NCBI RefSeq assembly: GCF_003589595.1
Contig: NW_020653750.1
Coordinates: forward strand, 2,472,270 to 2,536,269
Origin: Hyposmocoma kahamanoa
Lineage: Eukaryota > Arthropoda > Insecta > Lepidoptera > Cosmopterigidae
Reading direction: 5' to 3'
Length of the DNA stretch: 64,000 nucleotides
The translations under genes and the position numbers were made by a program. The notes under the pieces were generated by a model. It did not search any database, had not been told where the DNA came from, and saw nothing but the letters and a program-made list of their open reading frames with translations. Below are positions 23,241-37,495 of the stretch, piece after piece; position 1 is the stretch's first letter, and each line of letters begins with the position of its first letter.

Positions 23241-24163
23241 ACAGTCACAAAAATGATGATGGATAACTTCACGGCAAACAGTGGCTACAGGAAACGTAAA
23301 AACCACAAATGTTGATTTGTCTGAAAAACAAATAATAACAATAATAATAAATAATATTGCATAGCGAAAAAAGTATATTAAAGCATTTTTTCTTCGTATG
23401 CCAGTAAACATTTTTTTGATTTACAAAGTATTGTCTCTTGAGTTGACATAAGAAACATTCGCGAAACAGTTTAGAGGAAATAGAACAAACAAACAAAACA
23501 CAAGAAAATATTGAACAAGATTTCCTCGGGGGATTGAAGTCGCCTCCACTAAAATTGGATGGTAAACTAAAGACAAAATGGGTTTTATTCTCTTCGACGT
23601 AGTAGATAAGTTACTGCTCACCAGTTACCGCAAAAAATCCCTTTTCATCGCTTGACTATCAATCAAGATTTGTTTTTGCAATTTGCTTACAAAGCTTGGA
23701 ATATTTTTAAGTACATAGAAACATAGTGGGAATTCGAGGGAGAAAAAATCCCCACCAGTGAGCATTTCTCTGTAGGGATTTGTGAAATAAACAGTACTTG
23801 TAAATCACATTGATATTCTTCTGATCTCCGAGACGAAATTTCCTGGCGTTATTATTTACGAATTTGATAAAATTACGTTTTCACAAGTTGTTCAAATATT
23901 TCTTTTCAGCTTCGCAGATGCGTAACGAAGTAAAATAAGAAACTTTATGAGATTTGCGAAACGAGAAAGAAATGCTTATTCAGACTTATTGGAGTATTTA
24001 TAATGTATATTATGTGACCCGACTCTTTTATAGGACGCCATAAAATTCAAAGAGAATATATCCGTGGCTAAATTTGACAGTAGATCTTCCTCAATATAAA
24101 TTTATTATTAAATATTTTCAAATATTTTTTTTTACAAGTATTCCGTTTAAATCGGAAGGATAA

Positions 24164-25504
<1,341 letters not shown>

Positions 25505-25544
25505 GAAAATCAAGATTGTAATTATTACATTAATTATTATTAGT

Positions 25545-25578
25545 AATAAATAGAAAACATAAATTGGTTGTATTTATT
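25545..25578. terminator. Back-to-back polyadenylation signals of the convergent TTLL1 genes
   Basis: AATAAA at 25545-25550 serves the plus gene, and TTTATT at 25573-25578 is AATAAA for the minus gene. Cleavage 15-25 nt beyond each signal would make the two 3' ends overlap by a few tens of bases. Only 112 bp separate the two stop codons. Confidence 0.7.
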
Positions 25579-25616
25579 TTACTGATGAACAAAATTATAC
25601 GTGACAGACACTTAAT

Positions 25617-26981
<1,365 letters not shown>

Positions 26982-27185
26982 CTATAATAACAAAATTATG
27001 ACCACAATTATACCATGCAATGATGTTGTGAGAACTAATGTCAAATCCCAGAGCTTCCATTATGTAATGTCAAATCTTAATTTTTGTCACCGAACAAAAA
27101 AAAAACCGAGGCATTATTAAAAGTTTTGCTTCAAAATGAAAATTATTTGGATGAAACTCCTTAGCACATTGTATATATTACACAT

Positions 27186-28345
27186 ACATAAACAATATTT
27201 AAAAAGTAATTACAACATTTGAAAATGGAACTCTTTGGCAGTAGAATACAGTTTGTTTCATCTGACTGTCACTTGTTTTTTGCATTGTGGCGTCATTTTA
27301 GAAATTGATTGTTTACATCACCATGGATTTAACTCGTGAACATTTTCATAGTATGATTTTGTAACGACTTTAGGTGGAACTTGACAGTTCAACGGAACTT
27401 CGCTCGACTTCAAACTGCTTTTGGCGATGAAGCACCATGCAAGACGACTATTTATAGCTGGTTTGCAGAATTCAAATGCGGTCGTGTGGATCTCAGTGAC
27501 TAATTTCGTGCTGGTCGCCCGTTCACTGCTGTGAACAACAAAAACGTCGATGCAGTGCGCCGAATGATCAAAACAGACAGGCATGTGACATAACATGAGA
27601 TTCGATCATCTTTAGGCATAGGAATGACTAAAATACTATCAATACTACACAAACATTTGGGTGTGAAAAAGCTGTGCTCTCGGTGGATCTGAGGCTCAAA
27701 AAACGGATCGCGTCACTTGGTGTAATGCCATGCTTACCAGATTCAACGAAGGGGCGTCAAATTTGGTGTGGAACATAGTAACAAGTGACGAAACATGGAT
27801 TTATAGTTACGAGTCTCTAAGCGGATGATTGCTTCTTTTTTTAAATGAAATTGGACACGTGGTTACTGTTGCTTTGGATAATCGTTGTACCGTGAATAGT
27901 GATTGGTACACGACTATTTGTTTGCCGGAAGTCATTGACAAACTCCGTAAAAATAACTTCAAACGCCGTATCATCTTGCACCTCGATAATGTCAGTTCTC
28001 GCATGGCCAGACAGACAAATAAATTTTTGAAGGTGAACAACGTTGACCTTATGAGCTATCCCGCGTACAATTCCGACCTGGCACCTCGTGATTTTTATTA
28101 ATTTCAAAAAATTAAGAACCAGTACACGGTCAACGATTTTCATCACTTGAAGAGGCTGTCGAAGAGTATGAAAAATATGTTTCAGAGATTATCACGGAAG
28201 AGTGGCATAAATGTTTTCAAAATTGGTTCATTCGTATGAAAAAGTGCACTAACGCCAACGGAGAACATTTTGAGAAACAATAAATTCATTTTTGACCATT
28301 TTGAAGTATTTTTTTCTTATTCATTCCGGAACCTTATAGTGCGCC
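27186..28345 (+). mobile_element. mariner-family transposon copy 1, inactive
   Basis: The remains of a transposase run from an ATG at 27323 (MDLTREHFHSMIL-like start) to TAA at 28281. The right end ATTCCGGAACCTTATAGTGCGCC is the terminal repeat shared with copies 2 and 3. The left end is truncated: similarity to copy 2 begins only near 27189. Reading frames are broken by stops, loss of about 15 bp at 27690 and a deletion after 27810 where copy 3 has some 80 bp more. Family assignment rests on transposase motifs: LDNVSSRMARQTN for the second Asp region and NSDLAPRDFY for the third. Confidence 0.9.
27323..28283 (+). pseudogene. mariner transposase (DD34D type), degenerate
   Basis: Recognisable parts in changing frames: an HTH region (DEAPCKTTIYSWFAEFK), AVNNKNVDAVRRMIKTDRHV, then TSDETWIYSYE with the first catalytic Asp, HLDNVSS with the second, and DLAPRDFY with the third. 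A mariner transposase of about 345 residues cuts and pastes the element at TA sites. This copy has in-frame stops and two deletions, so it is dead. Confidence 0.85.
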
Positions 28346-28417
28346 TCACGTATTACAGTATCGAAGAGTTAAGTAATAATCAGATTAACTAATTGAATGT
28401 GTATATGAATAGATTTT

Positions 28418-28550
28418 AAAAAATAACGCACACACTTAACATATCCCCGCACTAGGGAAACCTCGTGTCGCGGGTGCCATGGACACACACATGGACAACC
28501 ACAAATTACACCCAAACCCACGAGATTAATAAATGTAGGCCATACAAATA
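28418..28550 (-). mobile_element. tRNA-derived SINE, family 1, copy 3 (5'-truncated)
   Basis: On the minus strand it begins at TTTGTATGGCCTACATTTAT, keeps the body through CCATGGCACCCGCGACAC and TTTCCCTAGTGCGGGG, and ends GTGTGCGTTATTTTTTAA. The tRNA head with the A and B boxes is absent, consistent with incomplete reverse transcription. Confidence 0.8.
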
Positions 28551-28839
28551 TTCATATATTGCAATACTATAAAGATATTGAATGTTAGTAGTATTTAAAT
28601 ATAGTGTAAGGTTACATGGTTTTATGTAGAACTTAATTGATTGTTCATTTATGTATAATATTTTTGTAATGGTTGCCATGGATTATTCTTCAAAATTGCA
28701 ACACTGTTCAATAAAAACAGTGAAGTGGGTGTTAGAGTAGATAATTATCATTTTGGATGACATTATTATTTATTTATTTATTATTATTATATCTATTTTA
28801 GACTTTTGCCTCTCCCAAGGCCTAAAGGATTATTTATTG

Positions 28840-29025
28840 TATTATTATTATTATTATTATTATTGGTATGGTTATTGTCATTGTCATTGTTATTGTTATT
28901 GTTATTGTTATTGTTATTGTTATTGTTATTGTTATTGTTATTGTTACTGTTATTGTTATTGTTATCGCTATCGCTATCGCTATCGCTATCGCTATCGCTA
29001 TTGCTATTGTTATTGTTATTATTAA
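28840..29025. repeat. Hexanucleotide microsatellite (TTATTG)n / (TATCGC)n
   Basis: ATT repeats pass into about fifteen TTATTG-type units and then into TATCGC units near 28965-29000, a point-mutated derivative of the same 6-bp period, before returning to TTATTG. All reading frames across it are open because of the repetition; none is a gene. Confidence 0.95.
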
Positions 29026-29112
29026 GTTTATGACTTTTCTTGAAAAAATTTGCCAATGCCTAGTCAAAACATGGGAATTACAATTTTTTATTTTTTTTAT
29101 TTAAGTTTCACT

Positions 29113-29460
29113 AAAATACTGTGAATAGCGACATCTCTCACCAGGGCCGGTAGTTGTAAAGGTATCTAACTGGGTAATAAAACTTTCATAAATTTCTCAT
29201 AGATGGCGCTACGACTAAAAAGTCGTTGAAAAACCAAATACAAAGACACGACAACAAGCACGTAGAAAAATTCGTGAGATCCGCTGGTTTGTTCCGTGGC
29301 TTGGTTGGTATAGCGTCTGACACGGTATGCTAAGTGGAGTAATTTAACAAAAAATATCAATTCAATAAAAATTTAAAATACTGTGAATAGCGACATCTCT
29401 CGTCAGGGCCGGTAACTGAAAAGGTATCTAATCTAACTGGGTGATTAAACTTTCATAAGT
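29113..29460. repeat. Direct repeat pair, about 80 bp each, 269 bp apart
   Basis: AAAATACTGTGAATAGCGACATCTCT followed by CAGGGCCGGTA and AAGGTATCTAA occurs at 29113-29190 and again at 29375-29460. Between them is a possible tRNA-like A box (TGGCTTGGTTGGTATAGCG, 29298-29316), which could mark a SINE head. Tandem copies of one element, or short terminal repeats, are both possible. Confidence 0.6.
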
Positions 29461-30244
29461 TTAACTACTTAACACTACTCTTTAAGTCTATCCCGGCTTT
29501 TGGAACAATACAAAACAGCACGGTATGGGTACCAACAGCACTAGAGATATTTATTATATTACTTATAATACTTACCTTACTTACTTACCTTAGATTGTTA
29601 AGACAAATAAAGTAGTATTATTAATTTTAAGAGGGGTTTGAAAAACATAACAGAAACCTGAAATTTACAGGTCAAGGAATAGAAGGTAGAAGACTATCTT
29701 AATTAGAAAATGTTCTGATTTGGATGACATACATAAAGTGTAAGATTAAGAGTTTCACGTTTTTGGATAAATTGAAAGCAATAACAAAGCAGTTTTGAAT
29801 TAGTGAGAGTTTTATTATACTTAAAAAACCTTTTACAAATTGCAGGTAGATTTATTGTTCTATATTCTATATACTACTAAGTCACGTATTGTTTACCCTT
29901 AGGAAAGAGTATCCCACAATGCTTACCTAATGTGGGTGACTTCCCCGTGTTTGGTAAATCATGTTCTATCCGCAGGCCTTGATATTCCCTTCCCCATCAA
30001 AGTGACAATTTAATACTTAATCTTAACTGCTCAATGCTAAAATTTATCTTGCTATTCGTATGTATAAATATTATATTAAATATACGCTAAACGGTACCAT
30101 TGTGCCTTTGTGTAATCCGTAGATTGTTAAAATATTTAACATAACAGTCGTCCAACTTTTTATAGCCCTCCTTTTAACATTTACTGTGATAGCATAGGCA
30201 TAGTGTACTAAGACAAGTACTTTAACTCCCACCTTTTCGATGGG

Positions 30245-30683
30245 TCAATGTCTACACGTCACTCGGAGCGCAAGGTTGTCACATTGTTATTTTAATTATA
30301 CGTACAGGTTCTTAACATAATTTAAAAAAATATATTCATAACAGTATTATCGTTCTATATTAAAATAAAAATTGTCAAATACAGTACTTACATATGGATA
30401 TTTTTATACTAGCATCGCGGATTGGTATCTCGATTATAGAAGTATGATCATGAAGGAAAAATGTAATTCCGAATTTGACGCAGTTTTGTTCAAACAACAA
30501 TAAACACATCTATTTGATGTCATTTTTTAAAGATCTAGCGAACGCTTCAATTCTATAATACAAGACACGTGTGACGACCCGCGGTTCATGCAATGTGAGG
30601 ACCGCGTGAGATATTGCCAATGTGTGCATCCATACATGGCGCGCGGCTACATTTTTATAGAGTTACACTACTTGTTTTATAAG
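30245..30683 (+). repeat. Dispersed repeat family D, copy 2, split by mariner copy 2
   Basis: Resembles 11065-11730: TCAATGTCTACACGTCACTCGGAGCG...GGTTGTCACATT, then TTGATGTCATTTTTTAAAGA, and ends GAGTTACACTACTTGTTTTATAA immediately before the mariner terminal repeat. The 11-kb copy continues past the equivalent point, so the mariner probably inserted into this element. Confidence 0.5.
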
Positions 30684-31972
30684 TGGGGCGCACTATAAGT
30701 TTTCGGAATGAATAAGAAAAAAAATACTATAAATTGTCAGAAATGAATTTATTGTTCCTCAATATATTCTCCTTTAGCTTTAATGTACTTTTTCATATGA
30801 ATGAACCAATTTTGAAAACATTTATGCCACTCCTCCGTGACTATCTCTGAAACATATTTTTCATACTCTTCGGCAGACTCTTCAGGTTATGAAAATCGTT
30901 GACCGCGCAACTGGTTCTTAATTTTTGGAAATAAATAAAAGTCACAAGTTGCCAGGTCGAGACTGCACGCGTGATGGCTCATAAGGTCAACGTTGTTCAC
31001 TTTCAAAATTTCATTTGTCTGTCTGGCCGTGTGAGAACTGGCATTATCGTTGTGCAAGATGATGTGACGTTTACGGTTATTTTTACGGAGTTTGTCAATA
31101 ACTTCCGGCAAACAAATGGTCGTGTACTAATCACTATTTACGGTACAACGATTCTCAAAAGCAACAGTAGCCACGTGTCCAGTTTTATTAAAAAAAAGGA
31201 GCAATCATCCGCTTAGAGGCACTTTGCACACGCACCACTTTGATTGGTTAGGCTCATCTCGAAAGACCCATACGCTCGATTGCTGCTTTGTTTTGGGATC
31301 GTAACTGTGAATTCATGTTTAGTCACCTGTTACTATGTCCCACATCAAATTTGATACCCCTTCGTTAAATCTGGTAAGCATGGCATTACACCAAGTGACG
31401 CGATCCGTTTTTTGAGCCTCAGTCAAATTGTGTTTGATCCACCGAGAGCACAGCTTTTTCACACCCAAATGTTTGTGTAGTATTGATAGTATTTGACTCA
31501 TGCCTATACCTAAAGATGCCCAAATCTCATGGTATGTCACGTGCCTGTCTGTTTTGATCATACGGCGCACAGCATCGATGTTTTTGTTGTTCACAGCAGT
31601 GGACGGGCGACCATCACAAAATTCGTTACTAAGATTCACACGACCGCGTTTGACTTCTGCAAACCAGCTATAAATAGTCGTCTTACATGGTGCTTCATCG
31701 CCAAAAGCAGTTTAAAGCCGAGCAAAGCTCCGCTGAGCTGTTAAATTGCACTTAAAGTCGTAGAAAATCATAACTACGAAAATTTTCATGAGTTAAATCC
31801 ATAGTGATGTAGACAACCAATTTCTAAAATGACGCCACAATGTAAAATCAAGTGACGGTCAGATGAAACAAACTGTATTCTACAGCCAAAGAGTTCCATT
31901 TCAAATGTTGTAATTACTTTTTAAATAATGTTTATGTAAGTGGCCAGTTCCGGAAACTTATAGTAATCTCAT
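30684..31972 (-). mobile_element. mariner-family transposon copy 2, near full length, inactive
   Basis: The left terminal repeat GGGCGCACTATAAGTTTTCGG at 30686-30706 pairs with TTCCGGAAACTTATAGT at the right end (about 31950-31967). The transposase is on the minus strand. This is the only one of the three copies with both ends recognisable, about 1.29 kb, the usual size for mariner. The right outer bases (AATCT) are degraded compared with the left. Confidence 0.9.
30749..31802 (-). pseudogene. mariner transposase, degenerate (copy 2)
   Basis: Starts at ATG 31802 and ends at TAA 30749. Motifs: NIDAVRRMIKTDRHVTYHEI, CSRWIKHNLTEAQKTDRVTW, then MWDIVTGD followed at once by TAA in place of the Glu codon of GDETW, then ILHNDNASSHTARQTNE and LDLATCDFYLFPKIKNQLRG. 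All three catalytic Asp regions are still recognisable, but the nonsense codon after the first Asp and further frame changes inactivate it. Confidence 0.88.
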
Positions 31973-31984
31973 GTATAAAAGAGT

Positions 31985-32090
31985 CTATGTCGTCATCGTT
32001 GCACAGGCACGAGTCTCCACTAAGGAGAGGCTATTTAGGTCATAGTCCGCTATGCTGGCCCATGCAGATTGTATAGGTACTTCAGTGATT
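31985..32090 (-). mobile_element. 3' part of a lepidopteran-type SINE (family 2)
   Basis: Read on the minus strand, TGGGCCAGCATAGCGGACTATGACC followed by CTCTCCTTAGTGGAGACTCGTGCCTGTGCAAC matches the pattern of the widespread moth SINE body (GGCCAGCGTGGTGGACTA then CCCGTGC). Flanking head sequence is not seen. Confidence 0.55.
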
Positions 32091-32132
32091 CTTTTCACCC
32101 TTAGTGATTAGACTCCCTACAAAAAGTTTACA

Positions 32133-32390
32133 AGTAGCGATGGTAACCCAATGGGAGAAAGATTGCGTTTCAATCGAGAGGTCGGCAGCGGTTCGAATCA
32201 CCAAACATCTATGGACTTTAATAGTATACACCACACACTGACTGCTGTAACGATGGCCGCATAGAGCTCCTCACTCGTACAGCTGTTAGGGCACGAAACT
32301 GTGTTTTAGCGCCGGTCCTTTGTCCTAAAATAAAGGAATTCGTCGTATATCGTGTCGATACACGATAAAAAGAATTCGAAAAAGAAAAAA
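32133..32390 (+). mobile_element. tRNA-derived SINE-like element, family 2 or related
   Basis: GATGGTAACCCAATGGGAG resembles a degenerate A box and GCGGTTCGAATCACC a B box, 40 bp apart as in a tRNA head. A body without known function follows, ending near GATACACGATAAAAAG. A second partial body (AACATCGTGATGGGACCTGCACGT-like) follows at 32440-32500. Confidence 0.5.
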
Positions 32391-32519
32391 GTTCTCAATT
32401 ATATCCATTTCTGACTGTGTAGTAGCAATACCTCTACTCAACGGAAAACGAAAATATCGTGATGGGACCTGCACGTCAAAAAGTATCACATATTGGGAAA
32501 CGTGTAAATGTGTGAAAAA

Positions 32520-32815
32520 AGCCGTGGTAACCTAATAGTTTGACCTACCGCCTCTTATGTAGAGAAACCCATGTCGGGTTCAAATCCGGACTCGCAACTC
32601 TGAGTTTCTCGGAATTTAATTTGAAATTTACCATTTGCTTTTTTGGTGAAGAAAAACATCGTGATGAAACCTGCACGTCGAAAAAGGTTCACAACCCTCG
32701 GAAAACGTGTGAAGCCCTCAACCCGCATGGACCAGCGTGTCAAACGCCTTAAAGCCTCTCGTGCCCAGCAGGGGAATATACGTATTATAATGGATTGATG
32801 ATGATCACCCTATCA
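32520..32815 (+). mobile_element. tRNA-derived SINE, family 2 (ends in TGATGATGAT)
   Basis: The head has GTGGTAACCTAATAG (A-box-like) and GGGTTCAAATCC (B box). The body has GAAAAACATCGTGATGAAACC, TGCACGTCGAAAAAGGTTC, CCCGCATGGACCAGCGTGTC and CTCGTGCCCAGCAGGGGAAT, ending GGATTGATGATGAT. This is the layout of an abundant lepidopteran SINE. The open frames across it in both directions are not genes. Confidence 0.8.
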
Positions 32816-33315
32816 ATGATAAGTATTTTGCAAATTAAAATCATACGTTTTACACATCTACCATTCCATGCTACATTAGACTCCATAATAGATTATTGTT
32901 TAATAGATATAAATTATTTAAATATTATATAACGCTTCTTCGTGTAGCAAACTGAACATAATTGTATTGTGTGGATACAGTTCGCGTTATGACGAACCTT
33001 TAGTGGTTTAAAACACGACTAGAAATATTAATGAGTTTTATAATGGTAAATAAATTTAAAAAAAATGCACGTGTCTTTTACGATGTCTTTTCTTTATTTG
33101 CGTTACCTGTTTTTTTTTTTAATATATTTAATTGAGTGAGGCGTCATTTTAGTTGTGGACGTACGACGTACGTATTGACTGATAAGCACGATTTGTGTCT
33201 GTTAAAACAGCTCTCAATGCTCACCATGATATTATGAATTGTTTAATCCATTTTATTCCATTCAACTCGAGTCGGAATAATAATAATACCTTTCTTTCCG
33301 GATGTAGGGTTGTTG

Positions 33316-33513
33316 TCAGTCCAATACATGAATAAAGCATCGAGCTCCAGATGGATGGCCACGAACATGTTGTAATACAATCTGTACTAAACTTTCTATA
33401 TCGGGATATGTTATTTTTCCTTTTTTCGTAGGAATTTTATGAAAATCAGTTTTATAACTCGCACATATGACATCTATAATCAGTTTTGTCAAGGACATTG
33501 AGAAAAAATACAT
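33316..33513 (-). other. Unidentified short open frame
   Basis: 65 codons including KLIIDVICASYKTDFHKIPT and KITYPDIESLVQIVLQHVRG, with a plausible amino-acid mix and no low complexity. I do not recognise it. It could be an exon or a transposase fragment. No flanking splice sites are convincing, and it sits in repeat-rich intergenic DNA. Confidence 0.2.
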
Positions 33514-33961
33514 TTAATATACTTATTAATTTACCTACTAGGTAGATATTTTGCTTGGGTAGTCAATGTTCGTTACAGACAACAACGTAAGTTATTATAT
33601 AGTATTTTATGCCATAAATGCTATTTTAAATTGACATTCTCGACCTCGTCTGTTACCTATTGTAAGTTAACGCGTTTATTTGAGATAGAAAGTTTTCTAG
33701 TGTTTTTCAAATATCACAGTAGGTACTTTAAAATGTTCGCATGATGCTTCTGCACTAATACATCCACTAATCTATGCTATAAAATAGGATATGTGTAGTT
33801 ATGCTTGCCTACACATATAACCTAATAACCAGATAACCATATAAGCAAGATTTAAAAGAGTTTTAACAATGTAATAATTTATCAGGCTAATTTATTTTTA
33901 TTTCACACGTACGTATATTTCATGATATTATTAGTGTAAATTTATTTTATGAATAATGAAC

Positions 33962-34130
33962 ATACTGTAAGGGTGCTGGTGAAATTACAGGACATGGGGT
34001 TTGTCAACTTTAGTCTTAAGTGCCCCTCAGATCTTTGCAATTTAAAGCACTGAGTGGCTCTGCAACTGCCATAGACAGGCGTGTCGTTTACCACCAGGCG
34101 CTCTTGTTCGTCCTGTCACTTAGTAATCAT
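33962..34130 (+). repeat. Interspersed repeat family B, partial copy
   Basis: GGTGCTGGTGAAATTACAGG, CAGATCTTTGCAATTTAAAGC, CTGAGTGGCTCTGCAACTGCC, GACAGGCGTGTCGTTTACCACCAGGCGC follow the same order as in 40686-40990. The family start block is missing. Confidence 0.7.
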
Positions 34131-35510
34131 AAAAAACAAAAAATCTCGTTCAAAATTCCAATTCTTTCTTCCGATACATACCTACGCAGATTATTCAGGT
34201 TGCTGAAATATAACTCTTTGTGGCTCCTTTTACCCACACGTACGTAACAGTTTAATAATTATTACCTTTGTAATATACATTAGAATGTCTTTTGTTCTTC
34301 CCCCTTTACAACACGAGGCTTGTTATCCAACGCTACATTTTACCCTTCATTAAATGTATTACCCCTAACTAATTCCTACTGATGATGAATAATTAGTTTT
34401 ATGTCTGTTTTGTCTACTGTTACAATACTCTATACAAACAGGGTGAAATTTATAATCCAAAGTACACTAATTGGTTAACTAACCTAACTTAACCTAATTG
34501 GAACAAAAAAAAACTTATACTATTATAGGTTATGTTTTGTTTGAAAATAAACGTCAAATGTCAAAGAAGCGTTATGTTCCTATTTCAGTCTAACATGTTG
34601 AACACACTTTATACATGCATCTCGCTTGCACCTGTTTAAAATTAAGTTTGCTAGCTAAGATAACATATAACTATCCTTTGGATAAAAAAATACCTACAGA
34701 AAAATTACGAATATCGGCGGATGTTCAAATAAAATCTAAATCAGTGGTAGTAAAACGCTTTTGCGTACAGTATTATCATAGGACGTAATCTATTACGATT
34801 TTTACAATATACATAATGACAAAGTAATGACGAACACTGCTTTTTTTACGTGTACCTACAATTTTTATTACTTAATAGTTACAGTAGCAATAAAGTTGAG
34901 GGCGCCACTATATCAGATTGTATCATAAATTAGTCAGGTTCAGTTAGCGATAAAAATATCTGAACGATCAAACTAACCCAGTGTGTACATTTGAGAAAAA
35001 TCAACTTTACATCAATAATATTAAAGTGTACTTAGGATTGGACTGTAAGCAGTTAAGAACTTTAAACGTACATAGATTCAAACAAAAATGGTTTCACAAA
35101 TAAAATACCACCAGGTATCCATTTCGCTAAGCAATTCTAGTCGAAATTTAAATTGATAATTTAGAAAAAAGACAGCTTTTTTAATGAAGAATCTATCGTC
35201 GCCGTAACCTTAGAGCCTGCGCAAATAGGTATATAAATTTAATGTTATTACAATTGAGATAAGGTATATATTTCAATGCTCTGAGACGCATAGAGAAATG
35301 CGCCGCGATACTCCGATGTCAGTCTCAGAGCAATATAATTTATATCTTGTTTTAATTAAAATGTAATAAAATATATATCGGTTTGCCCTGGTCTTTGTTG
35401 TTCAAAACAGCCTGAGATGGACTAGTTTGCCGTTTCATATCTTACGGAACGTTTTCTCGACGCATTAATTTGTGTATCATAATTTGACCAAATACTGTAA
35501 CTAAAATATA

Positions 35511-35953
35511 CAGGCTGTCATCGTTAAGTGTGCCCCGGCGATTATTACATAAATATAATATAAAATAAGAGATATCAAAAAGCTTTATGATATATTTAAG
35601 TGTGAATTGTCCATATTTTTATAGACAATTCACACTTGACCAAATAATTGACTATGCCACTACATTTTATTTAATTAAAAGATAGTTTTATTACTTTATT
35701 CATAGCAGTTTTCTTAGCAGTTAACTTATCGTTACCTCTTACAGTAGGAAAACTAAAGCCTCTACGAATGTTATATTTAATGTAAGGGAGCGTTTATTGT
35801 TAAAATTTTGGATATTTCTAAATTTATTTTATTTTAATTATTGATGTCGATTTATTCATTAGGTAACGTACTTTCGACATCAGTTTAAAGCTTTTTGATA
35901 TTTCCCATATTTTGTGGAATATTCGCCTAGGCACACTTAACGATTACACGCTC
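35511..35953. mobile_element. MITE with 24-bp terminal repeats and a central hairpin
   Basis: CAGGCTGTCATCGTTAAGTG... at 35511-35534 is mirrored by 35930-35953 (reverse complement begins GAGCGTGTAATCGTTAAGTG). A second inner block (ATATCAAAAAGCTTTA) is also repeated inverted at about 35572 and 35888-35903. Flanks read TATA on both sides, consistent with a TA-type target duplication. Inside, 35598-35611 and 35624-35637 form a perfect 14-bp hairpin. No open frame. Confidence 0.85.
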
Positions 35954-36494
35954 TATATACTTGAAGCCAAAGTCGTATTACAACAACTACCTAAACCAAA
36001 AACCAAATCATTCATTCGAATATACACTTGTTCAAAAACTCGAATCAAGTATTTGATCCGGAAGTAGTTTTATTTTGATGTAAAAACGTCAAGTCACATA
36101 TGATTCCGATTTTGTCCTTACACATTCGAATGTTTAAACCACCCCATTACACAGTTTAGGAGACAGGAAACTCATTCGATGCGTGACTTCACCCTTGAGC
36201 TTTTTACACTTTGATCGAGAGAGAAAGAACAGTACACTGATTCGTTAAGCTTCTCTCGCAGGTTAGGAAAAGTTACCGAGTTTTTTATGTTCGCGTCTTA
36301 TTTTTCCATTTTTGTTTTCTTTTTGATAATGCAAAGATCGTAAGCACAAGTTCTTTATATCTAGTGTGTACTAAAATAAAAGATGAACATCCATTTCTAT
36401 TTATTTGAATTAATTTTTACACATTTTCATAGAATTATAAATGACAACTACAATTTACTTTCGCGTTCGTATAGATATGCAAGGCAATATTAAA

Positions 36495-36692
36495 ATAACA
36501 TTACAATAACACATACACTCATAGCCTCGCACTAGGGAAACCCTGTGTCGCGGTTGCCATGGACACACACATACACCCAAATTGAAGACTGAAATGAATG
36601 TAGGCCATACGAATATTTCTCCCGGCCCGGGAATCGAACCCGGGATCTCTGCGTGGCAAACCGACAATAGCCGTTCGGCCACCGAGGCAGTT
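36495..36692 (-). mobile_element. tRNA-derived SINE, family 1, copy 4
   Basis: On the minus strand: CTGCCTCGGTGGCCGAACGG (A box), GGGTTCGATTCCCGGGCCGG (B box), then GTATGGCCTACATTCATTTC and CCATGGCAACCGCGACACAG, TTTCCCTAGTGCGAGG. The segment GTAATTTGTGGTTGTCTATG is missing compared with copy 2. The two open frames over it (67 and 121 codons) are spurious. Confidence 0.85.
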
Positions 36693-37239
36693 AAAGAATA
36701 CGCTATGTTTACGGAAATACAATTAATATAATATCTTAATCGAAGTGTAAGTGACTCGTGCCGTGTGACGGATAAAATACAAATCTTGTTCCGTCCAAAC
36801 GAAAATGTATAAATTTGCATTTTATTTTACATTTAAACACTTCTTTTCTTCACTTCTTGTGTACAGTTCTTATACCGAATTTACCTAAGCAATACCTAAT
36901 TAATGTACTTATGAAGGAATAATATAAAAGTAGTATATAAGTGACATATTAACATTTATATATTTTTACGTGATTTGGATTAAGTTGTAATGGAATTAAT
37001 TTATTTTTGTCTTACCTTTTAAGTCTTATTTAATTAAAAAGGAACTGAACACATTGAATGCTTCAACACAAAACATGCGAAAATGGAGAAAAATGAAAAT
37101 ATAATATGTGAGTAAAGAAAGGCCAGGTCAAGAATACCTTTAACTGACGAGCATGAATGAAAGCATTGTCCCGTGTTGGTGATGTTATAATAATCTCAGT
37201 ACAGAGTACTAAAAAAGCCGATCTCAAAAGTACCTGGAA

Positions 37240-37495
37240 TTACATCTGTTTGCCAAGTTTTTTTGAAATCGGTTACCGGAAACTGCGCAAAGCCACTCTT
37301 AGAGGTGAATGATTTTCTTCAAAATTAAATGGGACCACTATGGAGGTACCCTCTTTCCAACAAAAAAAGAATCACGAAAATCGATGTACAAATACCGAAG
37401 TTATTGCGTAACATACATACAAAAAAAAAATACAATCGAATTCCCCAAAAAAAATCGAGAACCTTCTCCTTTTTTTGAAGTCGGTTAAAAATTGT
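37240..37495 (+). repeat. Interspersed repeat ending in TTTGAAGTCGGTTAAA
   Basis: TTTTTTTGAAATCGGTTACCGG at the left, ACATACATACAAAAAAAAAA in the middle and CCTTCTCCTTTTTTTGAAGTCGGTTAAAAA at the right form a pattern I know from many lepidopteran genomic sequences. The element class is not established here. No coding sequence. Confidence 0.5.

Noticed and set aside
28753..29104. Several 75-90 codon open frames on both strands
   Set aside because: All arise from the TTATTG/TATCGC microsatellite and encode dipeptide repeats.
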